A program made the translations under genes and the position numbers. Below, in pieces: positions 1 to 10,792 of a stretch of 64,000 nucleotides of DNA (position 1 is its first letter; every line of letters begins with the position of its first letter). The notes under the pieces were generated by a model. The model was not told where the DNA came from. It searched no databases and saw only the letters and a program-made list of their open reading frames with translations. This DNA comes from Codonopsis lanceolata (taxonomy: Eukaryota; Streptophyta; Magnoliopsida; Asterales; Campanulaceae), in the NCBI GenBank assembly GCA_013146195.2, contig CM028379.1, forward strand, positions 85,240,156 to 85,304,155, in the 5' to 3' direction.

Positions 1-884
1 GCGATTTATGATCGCTCTTGCTTCGAAGTTTGCAATGAAAGACCTCTGCCTTTAAATTATTTTTTGGGTATTGCTGCACTCATTCTCATCAAGGACTATT
101 CTTGTGTCAAAGTACGTATGCCGAGGATATTTTAGCGCGAGTCGACATGTCCACAGAAGCCATCCCTTACTCCCGTGACACCAAAGCCAAGCTTGGTATT
201 TTGGCCATATGATGATCCGACCCATTATCGAAGTTTGGTCTGCACTACAAGATCTCACGCTCACACGCCCGCATATTAGCTATGCGGTTCAACAAGTGTG
301 TTTACATATGCATGATCCTAAACAAGAGCATATGGCAGCCTTAAGCATATTTTACGCTATATGAAGGGCACTCTGAGGCTCGGCCTTCACCTCTCTTACT
401 CTTCTGCTTTACCAAGATATACAGATGTCGATCAAGCAGGCCGTCCCGACAACACCGATCCACGTCCGGTATTGTGTTTTCTTGGGTAATAATTTAATAT
501 CTTGGTCTTCTAAGCGACAACTTACTCCTCGCTCTAGTCCGCGCGTATATCGAGTGGCTAATGTTGTAGGCCGAGACCCGTTGGCTTCAAATTTACTACT
601 CGAGCTCCATGTTCCTATTTCGAAGGCCACTATGGTTCATTGTGATAATATTAGTGCAATCTATTTATCTGGTAATCCGGTTTAGCACCAACGTACCAAA
701 CATATTGAGCTCGACATCTTGTTTATGTGTGAAAAGGTTGAGAAAGGCCAAGTGCGTGTGATGCATGTTCCGTCTCGTTATCAGTTGACTGATATCTTTA
801 CTAAGGGGCTTCCGCGTGTACTTTTTGATGATTTTCTAACAGCCTCAAAGATTCGGCCTCCTCCCCGCCACTTCGATCGGGGTA
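1..884 (+). pseudogene. Ty1/copia pol remnant, RT end and RNase H
   Basis: This is the 3' part of a copia polyprotein cut by the window edge. Fragments read in different frames include a YFLGI-like stretch near 55, a SYAVQQVCLHMHDP-like stretch near 275-320, the RNase H motif around ISWSSKRQ (500-520), CDN-SAIYLSGNPV (640-680) and the closing segment TDIFTKGLPRVLFDDF (788-838). These are the usual C-terminal landmarks of copia reverse transcriptase/RNase H. Several frameshifts and stops make it non-functional. The match to the copia order is clear; the 5' extent is unknown. Confidence 0.85.
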
Positions 885-1077
885 TGATAGCACACGTAAT
901 TATGGATATGTATTCTTGTAAATATTAAAGTTGATATGTATATCTCCTAAGTTAGGTAGGTCAATATTCTAGATTGATATGGTGATTAGTACGAGTCCCT
1001 AAAATCAAGGACTGACCCTTTGTATATATTCAGACTTTATGGAATAAAGAAATGGGGGATTTGAATTCTTTGAAATA
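885..1077 (+). repeat. 3' LTR fragment of the copia remnant
   Basis: Directly after the RNase H end and a short G-rich tract (878-882) the sequence becomes TGATAGCAC..., the expected LTR start. It contains an AATAAAG-type polyadenylation region near 1042 and stops where the neighbouring MULE terminus begins. Only one LTR is inside the window, so the assignment rests on position and TG start. Confidence 0.6.
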
Positions 1078-2882
1078 GGATTAATATATGATTTGGTCCC
1101 TGAACTTCATCATTTTTCCTATAAAGGTGATAGATGTTTTTCATTTCTTATATTGGTCCGTGGACTTCACTTTAGCTTGCATATTTGTCTCTCAAATTGT
1201 TATCTCAAACAAAATCGTTAATAAAATTAAAATGACTAAATTGCCCTTAGGTTAAGTTGAGTGAGATGCCTAGGTGGAATAAATTATGGCAAGAAGGATA
1301 ATAATCTTTTCCTCCGAATTAACAAACCCTAACTCTCTTTCTCTATCTCTCACACACTCATGTTTTATAGAGAGAGAGAAGTATTTTAGAGAGAAAGAGT
1401 CCTTCCACCCCTACTATTACCCTTTTCATTCTCTCTTCACTATCTACATTACAACTTAGAGAGAGAAATGGGTAGAGTAGTGTGTGGGTGCGTTTATGGG
1501 TTTTTAGGTGTGGCTCAATTCCTTTGACTGATCCCTCTGTCGGCAATCCGACTGTGTGTGTGTGTGTGTGTATGCGCGTTCAAAGTCATACCCAGAAAAG
1601 AAATAGTTGCAATTGACGAGTTTCTCTTTCAATTTCTGTGGAGATCGTTGAAAATTCACAAACACCCTTAAACATTTTCAGGGTTTTGTTATTTATGATG
1701 ATCAATTTTTCAACTAAGAGGTAAAAGAGGTTACTATTGCTTTTGATTCAATTGAATGATCATTTGAAGTCATTTGGATTTGGAATGTGTTTCGAACATT
1801 GAATAGAGCTTGAATTTTGTTCGTTTGTTGTTTGAAGTTGAGTTTTGATGGATTTGCATGTGTGATTGAGGGCTAATTTGTGAACTGGGTTTGAAGTTGA
1901 TTGTGGGGTTTTTGATTGTAATTGAGATGTTTTGTGAAAAAATATGATTTTTTCCTTAAGTTAGTGATAATTTTTGAGCGTTTTTATTGGTGATAGATTG
2001 TTGTTGGGGTGAAGTTTATTGATGGGTAGCATTTTTTCTAAGCCTTCTGCTGTGGAAGATAGTCGGGAAAGCTCGAATGAGAGACAATCGAATAAAGGAT
2101 CTTCTGAATTGTGGATTTTTTGATTGACTTCTTCGCGTAGGGAGGAGAAGAGGGAGTGTTTTCGGGTAAAAGATAGGACTGAGGTTTGAACTGGGTCGAT
2201 TGATAGGAGATCAAATGTTTCTCGACGGGTACGTGATGATCATTTTGAGAAGAGGAGGGAACATCCGGATGTTGTTATAGCTAGTTACCCTAGTATTCGA
2301 TCCTTAACTATTCCCAAAGCTACGGAAGGGGAACATGTAAATGTAGGTTGGCCTACTTGGCTTCCTACAGTGACTAGTGAAGCTATCAAGGGATGGTTAC
2401 CGCGACGAGTGAATACTTTTGAGGAACTAGAAAAGGTATTATCTTCATTTCATCTGAGTTGTTGTAAATTTGCATATACTTTGTAATGAGTTCTGGATTA
2501 GGTGCAATTTTAGATTCTGTTTATATGGATCATTAATGTTATAAAGTAGGCATTTGAAGGACAAAGTTTTTAAAAGATATGACCTTTTTTTGTAATTCTT
2601 AGTGACCTTTAAATTTCACATGATTTCTCTATGTACTACGTTTTACACTAGATGATTTCCATGATTAGTCAATTCTAATTCCACCCAGGCATCCCATTCA
2701 ACTTCAACTAAGGATAATTTAATCATTTTATTTATTTTTAACGATTCTGTTTGAGAAAACGGTTTGAGGGACAAATATGTAAGCTAAAGTGAAATCCACG
2801 GACCAATATAAGAAATGAAAAATATCTATCACCTTTATAGGAAAAAAAGGTGAAGTTCAGGGACCAAATCATATATTAATCC
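1078..2882. mobile_element. Pack-MULE with captured CDK-like kinase exon
   Basis: Long terminal inverted repeats of about 200 bp (1078-1288 and 2680-2882) start GGATTAATATATGATTTGG at both ends and agree at most positions. Such long TIRs with a 'TTGGTCCCTGAACTT' phrase are typical of plant Mutator-like elements. The interior holds no transposase. Instead it contains what looks like the promoter-proximal/5' UTR region and first coding exon of a host kinase gene. No convincing 9-bp TSD was found (flanks share only four of nine bases), so the insertion is old or the flanks were rearranged. Confidence 0.8.
2022..2435 (+). pseudogene. Captured first exon of a CDK-like Ser/Thr kinase
   Basis: One frame of 138 codons opens with ATG (MGSIFSKPSAVEDS) and ends at GAACTAGAAAAG followed by GTATTA, a plausible splice donor. 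The C-terminal part reads VGWPTWLPTVTSEAIKGWLP and then RRVNTFEELEK. This is the segment just before the glycine-rich loop in plant CDK-like kinases of the At1g54610 type (myristoylable MG start, basic N-terminus, then 'GWPxWL..V..EAI.GW.PRRA.TFE.LEK'). Two in-frame TGA codons inactivate it (after ELWIF and after RTEV). The kinase domain itself is absent. It lies centrally inside the TIR element, so I infer capture by the MULE rather than a local gene. Identification is from family memory. Confidence 0.75.
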
Positions 2883-2956
2883 AAGTCAATAATAAGCTAT
2901 TAGTAAAACTTTAGAAATCAAAGGCTTTAAATAAATAAAGCATAACGAAATTTGAA

Positions 2957-5811
2957 GAATTAAATAATAATTTGGTCCCCAGACATGTCGAAAAAGAATA
3001 TTTTGGTTCCCAGACAAAAAAACAATCAAAGGTGGTCCCTGGACATGTTTTTTTTTGGATCAATTTGCCCCCTCCCACCGTTAGCGTTAGTTTTTCCGTC
3101 TGATTTATTTTTAATTAACGAGAATGCCCTTGGTCTAAACAAGGGCATGATCTATATACCAACAGATGAAAGCTGAGATTTATTTATAAAGACTTATATC
3201 GATATGCCCATAATTAAATAATAATTTGGTCCCTGGACATGTCCAAAACGAATGTTTTGGTCCCTGGACAAAAAACAATCGAAGGTGGTCCATGGATATG
3301 TTTTTTTGGATCAATTTGCCCCCTCCCACCGTTAGCGTTAGTTTTGCCGCCTGTTTTATTTTTAATTGATGAGAATGCCCTTGGTCTAAATAAGCACATG
3401 ATTTATATACCAATAGATGAAAGCTGAGATTTATTTATAAAGATTTATATAGATATGCATAGGGGTCATCTCCACCCAAAATTGATCTATCTCTTCTTGC
3501 AGTCCGCCAGAACCCCTCCCCCATTCAATCCACAGGGGTCATCTCTACCAAAAGCTCGCCACCACTTAAACCCAACTCCACCATCATTCTCCCTAGCGGC
3601 CACTGCAACCCTAAACCTCACCATCATAGCCTCCTCCTTGCGCCATTGCCAACACCCACCGCTGTCCCAATTCCAACGCAATCCACCCAGTGTCGCCTCT
3701 GCCATGGCAGCCCCAAGTCACCGTCGTACCTCAACTTTACGTCTCTTCATCACCAATTTTGTTTGAATGTTCATCTCTACCCTAGTTCGAAATTCACCTA
3801 GCTGAACCCATTATTCTCTAGCCTCTATTCAACCTGCCGGCAACCCCAATTCAGCCTTTCGCATCGGCGACGCCCTGTTGCCTCTGCCATCGCAATCGAA
3901 ATTCTGGCGACTCCGGCTTCAATTCCCACCATGGGTTTGATGGGTTTGTGAATTTCTTTGTGATTTTAGGAAAGCATACCAGTAAATTTGCATACCCAGA
4001 TCAAGATTTTCAACTCCCCATGCTGCTTCCATCATTCTCAAGGGATTTTACCAAAAACGAGACCGTTGGTGGCCGAAATCGGAGAGAGAAGGAACATAAA
4101 CAGAAACAGATTATTGGTGTTTCCCTATATGGATCTTGAGAAAGCGCTGGCGGCGACCAGATCTGGGCAGAATAAGTTTGAGATAAGAGAGAGATGATGA
4201 CGGAGGGGCGGAGATGACTAAGGTTGGGGCAACTTGGAGTCGGCGGCTATGACGGGTAGAGCGCTGGAGACAGAGGTGAAAGAGGGTCGAAGGTTGAAGA
4301 TGGAGTTTGGACCATGCTTTTGTAACTTTATCAAAGGTTGAAGATGAATTCTTTTTGAATTTGACACCTTAACCCTCTATATTTCCAACATTTTGAAAAG
4401 AGCCCATATTAAACTTTTTAGTGAGGGTATTTTTGACATTTGAAATAATATTGGATGGAAAATGTAACACTAACGGTGGGAGGGGGCAAATTGGTCCAAA
4501 AAAACATGTTCATGAACCACCTTCGGTTGTTTTTTTGTCTGGGGACAAACATTCTTTTTCAACATGTCCATGGACCAAACATTATATTAATCCATATGCA
4601 CATCATCTCCATACACAACATCTCACTGCATCCCTCTTCTACCATTGTCCCTATCTTCAGCGACCTTTTTCCAGCTCGTCGTTCGGTTTATCTCTCCTTG
4701 TAGTCCGCCGAAACCCCTCCCACATTTAATCCACAGGGGGTCATCTCCACCCAAAGCCCGCCACTACTGAAACCCAACTCCACCATCATTCTCCCTGTCG
4801 GCCACTGCAACCCTAAACCTCGCCGTCATAGCCTCCTCCTTGCGCCACTGCCAACACCCACCGCTGTCCCAATTCCACGTAATCCACCTGCGTCGCCCGC
4901 CTCATCATGGCGCCCAAGTCACCGTCGTAACTCAACATTACGTCTATTCATCACCAATTTTGATTGAATGTTCAACTCTACCCTAGTTCGACATTTACCT
5001 AGATTGGCCCACTATTCTCTAGCCTCCATTCAACCTGCCGGCAACCCCAACTTAGCCTCTCGCACCGGCGACGCCACACCCCATTGTTGCCTCCGCCATC
5101 GCAACCGAAATTCTGGTGACTCCAGCTTCAATTCCCATCGCGTGTTTGATGGGTTTGTGAATTTCTTTGTGATTTTAGGAAATCATACCAATAAATTTGC
5201 ATACCCAGATCAAGATTTTCAACTCCCCATGTTGCTTCCATCATTCTCGAGGGATTCTACCAGAAACGAGGCCGTTGGTGGCCGGAATCAGAGAAAGAAG
5301 GGACAGAAACAGAAACAGATTGTTGGTGTTTCCCTCGCCGGGTTTGGAGAAAGTGCTGGGCGGCGATCAGATCTAGGCAGAATAAGTGTGAGATAAGAGA
5401 GAGAAAGATGATGACAGAGGGGCGGAGATGACTGGGGTTGGGGCAACTTGGAGGCAGCGGCTATGAGGGGTAGAGCGCGGGAGACGGAGGTGAAAGAATG
5501 TCGAAGGTTGAAAATGGAGTTTGGACCACACTTTTGTATTTTTGTCAAATGTTGAAGAAGAATTCTTTTTGAATTTTACACATTAACGCCCTATATTTCC
5601 AACATTTTGAAAAGAGCTCATATTAAACTTTTTAGTGAGGGTATTTTTGGCATTTGAAATAATATTGGACTAAAAATGTAACGCTAACGGTGGGAGGGGG
5701 CAAATTGGTCCAAAAAAACATGTCCAGGGACCACTATCGATTGTTTTTTTTGTCTGGGGACCAAAACATTTTTTTTTCGACATGTCCATGGATCAAACAT
5801 TATATTAATCC
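2957..5811. mobile_element. Outer MULE of a self-nested pair
   Basis: Terminal inverted repeats begin near 2957 and end at 5811 (GGATTAATATAATGTTTG read inward on the minus strand). The element is bounded by a perfect 9-bp direct repeat AAATTTGAA at 2948-2956 and 5812-5820, the TSD length of Mutator-like elements. A related element (3211-4593) sits inside it. With that and its TSD removed, the outer element is about 1.46 kb. Its interior has no transposase; it is C-rich, pyrimidine-biased filler without a recognisable gene. Confidence 0.85.
3211..4593. mobile_element. Inner MULE inserted into its own relative
   Basis: A second set of the same TIRs lies at 3211-3440 and 4440-4593. Flanking 9-mers are ATATGCCCA (3202-3210) and ATATGCACA (4594-4602), eight of nine identical. 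The insertion point falls in the same sub-terminal sequence (ATATGC) that the inner copy carries at 3454. Removing the inner element restores the order seen in that copy, including the 'CATCTCC' continuation. Internal sequences 3450-4420 and 4600-5640 are therefore two copies of the same element body, not a tandem duplication. Confidence 0.8.
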
Positions 5812-6071
5812 AAATTTGAATAATAACTTTAGCGGTAGAATTGAAGGATTAATGAAATCAATGTTGGGCAGTTAAGAAAGAACATTTTAACAGGAAGAAT
5901 GTAGCCAAAATGCATTCGTAAAGATAAATATGTGGTAAAATTGAGAAAAATGAAATTTGTAATGAATTAAATCGTGAGATGATAAAAGTCACCTTAATCA
6001 CATATAAAATTATATTTTTACTTCTTTTGAAATGAAATCATATGAACTTGAAATCTATAAAAATAAAATAG

Positions 6072-6312
6072 AGAGAAAAACTGGTCGGTTCTCTTTGGAC
6101 AATTTTCAATCGATTCATACTTCGATATCTTTTTGTAACCGAAAAAAGACACATCATGCATCGCAATAGACAAAATCATGAATCACAATGCATAAAAATA
6201 ATACACTTTCATGCATCACGATGTATGATTTGTATTTTTCCGATTTCGAAAAAATATCAGGGTGGAAAGCGGTTGAAAACTTTTAAAAGTGGGCTGACCC
6301 GTAATTTTTCTA
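6072..6312. repeat. Fold-back MITE copy 1 (ATGCATCGCGATGCAT family)
   Basis: The two halves are approximate reverse complements: an outer arm with GTCGGTT...TTTTTGTAACCGAAAAAAG on the left pairs with TTCCGATTTCGAAAAAAT...GGGCTGACCC on the right. At the centre are several ATGCATCRCRATGCAT-like palindromes. No coding sequence is present. A second copy starts only 35 bp downstream. Confidence 0.6.
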
Positions 6313-6346
6313 ATAAAATTCTTATTGAACTCTAATTCAACTTAGG

Positions 6347-6604
6347 GAGAAATTTGGGTCGGTCCCCTCTGGAAAATTTTTGACCGCTTTACACCCATAT
6401 TTTTTTTCGTAAACAGAAAAAGGCATGTTATGCATTGCGATGCACAAAACAAGGCACTTTTATGTATCGCGACATACAAATAATACATCGTGATCCATGA
6501 TTTTGTGCATCGCGATGCATGAAGTGCCTTTTTCTAGTTACGAAAAAATATAGGGCTATTTGTCGATTAAAACGTTGAAAAGTGGACTGACCCACAATTT
6601 TTCT
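6347..6604. repeat. Fold-back MITE copy 2
   Basis: This has the same structure as the copy at 6072: left arm GGGTCGGTCCC...AGAAAAAGGCATGTTATGCAT, right arm ATGCATGAAGTGCCTTTTTCTAGTTAC...AGTGGACTGACCC. The halves are approximate reverse complements. The centre carries near-perfect ATGCATYGCGATGCAC palindromes. It is probably a non-autonomous DNA transposon; the superfamily is not determinable because no clear TSD was seen. Confidence 0.65.
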
Positions 6605-7083
6605 ATCAACTTATCCAAGCGGCCCATTACAACCTTGAAAAGAAATTGATGTAATACCCTCAATCCCAGATATATGAATGTGTTTTATAAGTTGCTATCC
6701 ACTACCACTAGGCACCAATATTATTAATTTACTTTTGGGTGAGCTTGTGGTAGACTTAGTTGACCCAACGTATTATGTGCTTAGTTAGCATGTGTATGAG
6801 CTACACGTAGCGGGTTGAATTTCGGACTCGGGGGTATTAGAATTGATTTTTTTTAATGGATGAATTGCAGGTCGGTACACTTTTCAAAAATTTAGCCTAT
6901 TGACTCACCTATCTTTTTTAAACCCGAACAAAACACTTATAATTTTTGTCCTAAAATGCCTAGACGAACGAAAGATGATAAAGATATGGGTCACTGGTCT
7001 CAACAGAGTTGGCGTTGAGACTTGAGACTGAGATTTCGTGAAGACACTTTGATGGTTTTAATCCATCGTTTAAGAAAATTTTA
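6605..7083. other. No gene seen; spacer beside PGK fragment
   Basis: I see no ORF, TIR or repeat of known type here. It may belong to the same carrier that brought the phosphoglycerate kinase fragment. Confidence 0.4.
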
Positions 7084-7399
7084 ATGCATCATTGACATAC
7101 AAATCAGCAAGGGATGCTAGTTTTTTGGCAAATTTAAGATATTTCTCCTCTTCTTTATAGAACCTCATGTTCTCAAGGAGCAAAACACCTCCCTCTTATT
7201 TCCGCCACCAATTTCTCGACCTATGCACCAACTTCAAACCAATCATTTGTCATCTTGACCTAGTTAATGCAGATAAGTAAGGTGAGAAGATGCATACAAT
7301 AGCAGATTGGTTTCCATTAACTAACCTCGATTTTAAGTAGTTTAGACTTGGAACAAGAGGCTTTAAGCTGTACTTGGGGGTTACACCTTTTGGACGTCC
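7084..7399 (-). pseudogene. Phosphoglycerate kinase gene fragment with intron
   Basis: On the minus strand, 7399-7326 reads GRPKGVTPKYSLKPLVPSL and is followed by a GT donor (7325). A 66-bp intron ends in CTAG at 7260. Then 7259-7084 reads VKMTNDWF..., one TAG, VEKLVAEI, a small frameshift, and GVLLLENMRFYKEEEKYLKF followed by AKKLASLADLYVNDA. These are consecutive segments of the N-terminal domain of plant phosphoglycerate kinase (GRPKG, LLLENVRF-YKEEEK, YVNDAF). A TTTTTAG acceptor also precedes GRPKG. The retained introns mean a DNA-level copy, not a processed transcript. The stop and frameshift make it non-functional. Confidence 0.85.
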
Positions 7400-7653
7400 C
7401 TAAAAACATGCATACAACATCAATTGGTTTCCATTATGCAAAATGAAAAATGGTACCAGACTTAAACAAGATATAAACAAAAAGAGGAAATTGGAGGTGA
7501 TAGCTAATTAAGAAAGGTAGAAAAAAGAAATGAATGAGATAAATAGGGTAGCACTAGCTGATGAGAGTTGTTGCTTCGAAAAATGAAGGTGACACCACGT
7601 GGGATCGGAATTGTTGCATTGGTACCATTTTTGGCTATGTGTTTATGTTTTGA

Positions 7654-7940
7654 TGCACAATTTTGGAATTGTGATGCATCAATTTAGAACTAGAATACAA
7701 ATGTAAATCTTGATGTACAATTTTTATTTTTCGATGCACAAACTTGATTACACATGAAGAAAATTCGATGCACATTTTTGGATTTGCGATGCACAATTTG
7801 GAATTAGAATACAAAAGTAAATCCGGATGCACAATTTTTTTTTTCTGCGATGCACAAACTGGATTACCCATGAAAAAAATTCGAATGCATAATTATGAAT
7901 TTGTTATGCACCATTTGAAATTAGAATAAACAAGTAAATC
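7654..7940. repeat. 116-bp tandem repeat with GATGCAC motifs, 2.5 copies
   Basis: Units beginning near 7654, 7769 and 7885 share the order GATGCACAWTTT, GATGCACAATTT, AGAATACAA-GTAAATC, GATGCACAAACTTGATTAC, GAAAAAATTC. The GATGCAC/ATGCATC words match the centre of the fold-back elements at 6072-6604. The block is probably a decayed, locally duplicated relative of that family. Confidence 0.6.
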
Positions 7941-8267
7941 TTTGCACAAGCGGATTCTGGATACCTGGCCGGTTTCAGATCGGTAGCGCCTAATCCGATT
8001 TTATTAAGGGTATATTCGTTATTTTGACCGAAAAGTGTCTTCTACTAGTTAAATAAGAATATTAAAAAACTTTGTGAGATTAAATATTGTATAAAGTGGA
8101 CTGACTTGATTATCACCGTTTATTTTAATCTTTAGATGAGAAAGTAAAGGTAAAAGGTAGGAGTAAAAGTTTGTATCCTCCCATTTAAACTCAAGTTGAT
8201 GTGCTGCAACCGAAAATTGGGGGAGGGGAGGGGGGATGTTTGACTACGGTGCTAGTTTATTTTTGGG
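7941..8267. other. No gene seen
   Basis: The only feature noted is an AGTGGACTGAC word near 8096, resembling the outer arm of the fold-back family. It could be the far end of a larger degenerate copy. Confidence 0.3.
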
Positions 8268-8470
8268 AAAACTACCCAAATGGTTCCTGTGCTTTTTGGG
8301 TTTTTCAGTTTTGGTCTCGATTGCTCGGAATTAGTCCTTAAGCTGAAATGTTTCGCGGACTTGGTCCTTCCGTCCAATTCAGTTAGTTAAGTTTCCTCAT
8401 TTGCGTGTCACGTGACTTTGCCCAGGGGTAAAATGGTCATATCAAGTTAGAAAGTACAGAGATAAGTTAT
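8268..8470 (+). repeat. Orphan MULE-like terminal repeat
   Basis: Text of the type 'AAATGGTTCCTGTGCTTTT ... TTTTGGTCTC ... CTTGGTCCTTCCGTC' followed by '...GTAAAATGGTCAT' is the usual style of plant MULE termini. No matching inverted copy was found in the window. The interior that follows (8485-8755) is a C/T-rich open stretch of no recognised family, cut by the LINE end. Confidence 0.45.
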
Positions 8471-8755
8471 GTAAATAATAAACCTTGGAGCAAAAATTCA
8501 CTGTACCCTTTCTTCTTTCTTCTACAAAAATTCATAGTTCACTCACATACATTGACATCTCTATGAAAGATCGGCAATGTCAATCAGTGCTATCACAATT
8601 CCATTGCTTAAGATCAAATTCACCTCCTATGGATAGTCCAACTCCAACCTTCACATCTCTATCTTTCCTCTCTCCAAACCCTAACTCTCTTAACAATTTC
8701 AATGACCTCTTCATCCACTGCAACACCCTCTTACTCACCCCCAATCCCCAACCCT

Positions 8756-9614
8756 TTTTTTAAAAAGAGAAACAGGGACGGCACCCTGCTAGATTTTATT
8801 AAAAAATAAATGAATACAAACTTGAGGGGGATAACCAGCCTTACCCGTATAGATGGGAGGACAAAGGAGCCTAACCTCAGAATAGAAAAATAAATGTCAG
8901 ATAACCCCAAACCGAAACAAAAGAAAACTAAGAGATACACACATACGGAGTACCAATCCTATCAAGGTTGATGAGACCACGAATTTTGGGAGGGAGAGAA
9001 GAAACATTGGTAAAAATGGAATCATACCCTTGATCAGCCCCGAGGTTTGCCAAAGCATCAGCAACCGAGTTTGCTTCTCTGAAAACATGACTGAAAGTAA
9101 TATCCATAGCATGCTTGAGCTCCATGATTTTACGAATCAAATAAATGCTATTCCAAGGGGCCGAGGGCTACTCATAATGCAATCAATGAGACCTTTTGAG
9201 TTAACCTCAACCAAAACATGAACATAACCATATCTTTGAAGCCATACGAGACCTTGAAGAAGAGCTTTGCACTCTGAAATAAAGCTGGTGGACTGCCCAT
9301 AATAAGAAGCGAAAGCAAAAATCAGATCACCCCTACTGTCACGAATGATACCCCCTCCAGAACTCAGTCTCAGATTGCCACGACAAGCTCCATCCGTGTT
9401 AATTTTAATCATATTCACATTCGGCTTAGACCATGAAATCAACGAAATAGTCATGTTAGTAAAACGCCTAATACGACTAGAGAATATGGAGCTCCAATCA
9501 ATCGAGGAATGCAAATTCGAACCTTTAATAATTGAGAAGATTAAGTACTTTATACAGTTAATAAGGAGTTCTTCATTCGCTTCTGTTTGTTCATCAATCA
9601 GGATGAACTAACCG
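8756..9614 (-). pseudogene. 5'-truncated LINE (L1 type) 3' end with RNase H domain
   Basis: On the minus strand, 9514-9137 and, after a frameshift near 9140, 9140-8928 encode a plant-type RNase H domain. Motifs include WSKPNVNMIKINTDGACRGN, GGGIIRDSRGDLIFAFA, SECKALLQGL and FREANSVADALANLGA. The element then runs through a 3' UTR with GGGTGCCGTCCCTG (near 8775) to a short A-tract at 8756-8762. Plant L1 LINEs carry such an RNase H at the ORF2 C-terminus and truncate at the 5' end. Reverse transcriptase and endonuclease are missing. Confidence 0.8.
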
Positions 9615-10139
9615 TATCAATCTAGGAATTGGAGGTAACAAACATGATTTCCAAGATGAAAACAAAAGTCAAGAAAATGGCTTGCATGAAAAATTTCCAG
9701 GCTGAAACAAACAGAATCACCAAGAAAATAGCTTTCAAGATGAAGCAAACTAAATCACAGAGAAATTTTTTAAAATGAGCCAAGATGAAAAAAAAAGAAG
9801 TCAATATAACATACGCATACATACACTGTAATTTCCACATTCATAGAATAGCTTGCTTGGGTTACTATAAGTTCATGAAGTCTTCAATGGAGCTAGAACC
9901 TTGTAATCACACTATGGAACACCTTCGTGAGTTTTGGCACGCGATTGCCCTGTAGATGACGAAGACATGAAACAAAATGGAGCCAAATAGGGTTTTCTAG
10001 CTAGGAATTATGGTATAAATGATTCACGATGGAGAATCGAAGAAGATATGTCCGATTGAGAGTAAGATATGTCCGAGAGAAACAGTTAGGGCTTCGATCT
10101 AATTGACGATTTATAACTGTGTTATATACATTTACTGAT
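9615..10139. other. No gene seen; imperfect AAGATGAA repeats
   Basis: The stretch 9650-9790 holds imperfect repeats of AAGATGAA-ACAAA and AAGAAAAT-GCTTGCA words. The one open frame on the minus strand (9840-9622) is a Phe/Leu-rich product of this repetition and looks non-coding. Confidence 0.35.
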
Positions 10140-10144
10140 ATATA

Positions 10145-10792
10145 TGATGAGAACCCAAGATCTCCTAGAAAGGTTTTAGGATGAATGACTCCGCGACCCA
10201 ACGCCTTCGAGATGACGCGAACCTTGGAATTGTGAATGACGCCACAATTGGGATGATTCTCCAACTGATAAGTCGAATTCAATTATAAACAACGAATCCA
10301 CGATGTTTATAATCCGAGTTTCCAATCCAGGTCACTCAAATAAGAACACAATTTTCTAACCAAAAAATCAACTCATTTGTTATCAATCAAAATTCCACTG
10401 CATAAACAATGTTTAATAATGTCTTTATATAGGTTTACAAAATAAATTCTAATTCTTGTAGGAAAAGAAAACTAAATAAAAGGAAACTCTTAAACCTAAA
10501 CTTTAGGAACAAGAAACCTAAATAAAAAGGAAACTAAAACCCTAAAAATACCCAAACAGTAAAACAGTAAAACCAAAAAAAACGGTAGCTTTTCTGGACA
10601 CCTTGCGGTCGCAAGCCTATGGCCCCTTGCGAACGCAAGCTTCACAGAAGGTTGCATCCAAAGTTGCTCCAATTTTGCTGACGTGCCACTTTGACCCCCT
10701 GAAGTATCAAACCGTTTTTCCAAGCTTCCAAACTTGATAAATGAATTCCTGAGCTCTTGGAAACACTTTTATGGCTTGTCAATATCACATCA
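10145..10792 (-). repeat. 3' LTR of the non-autonomous element
   Basis: This lies downstream of the polypurine tract on the minus strand. It differs from the other LTR by scattered single-base changes and a few small indels, so the insertion is not very recent. It encodes the last about 50 codons of the internal ORF. Confidence 0.9.

Noticed and set aside
1069..2891. Target-site duplication of the first Pack-MULE
   Set aside because: Flanks TTTGAAATA and AAGTCAATA agree at only four of nine positions, so I do not claim a TSD.
2985..3427. Short open frames in the MULE termini (MSKKNILVPRQ..., MSKTNVLVPGQ...)
   Set aside because: They repeat because the TIR is repeated, and they occur in both strands of the same inverted repeat. 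No protein family fits.
4968..5396. 142-codon open frame in the outer MULE body
   Set aside because: The inner copy of the same body lacks the frame, base composition is pyrimidine-biased, and no domain is recognised. A captured host segment cannot be excluded.
8485..8763. Ser/Pro/Asn-rich 92-codon frame as a host gene start
   Set aside because: Composition is typical of C/T-rich MULE filler or transit-peptide-like noise; there is no downstream exon, and the frame is cut by the LINE end.
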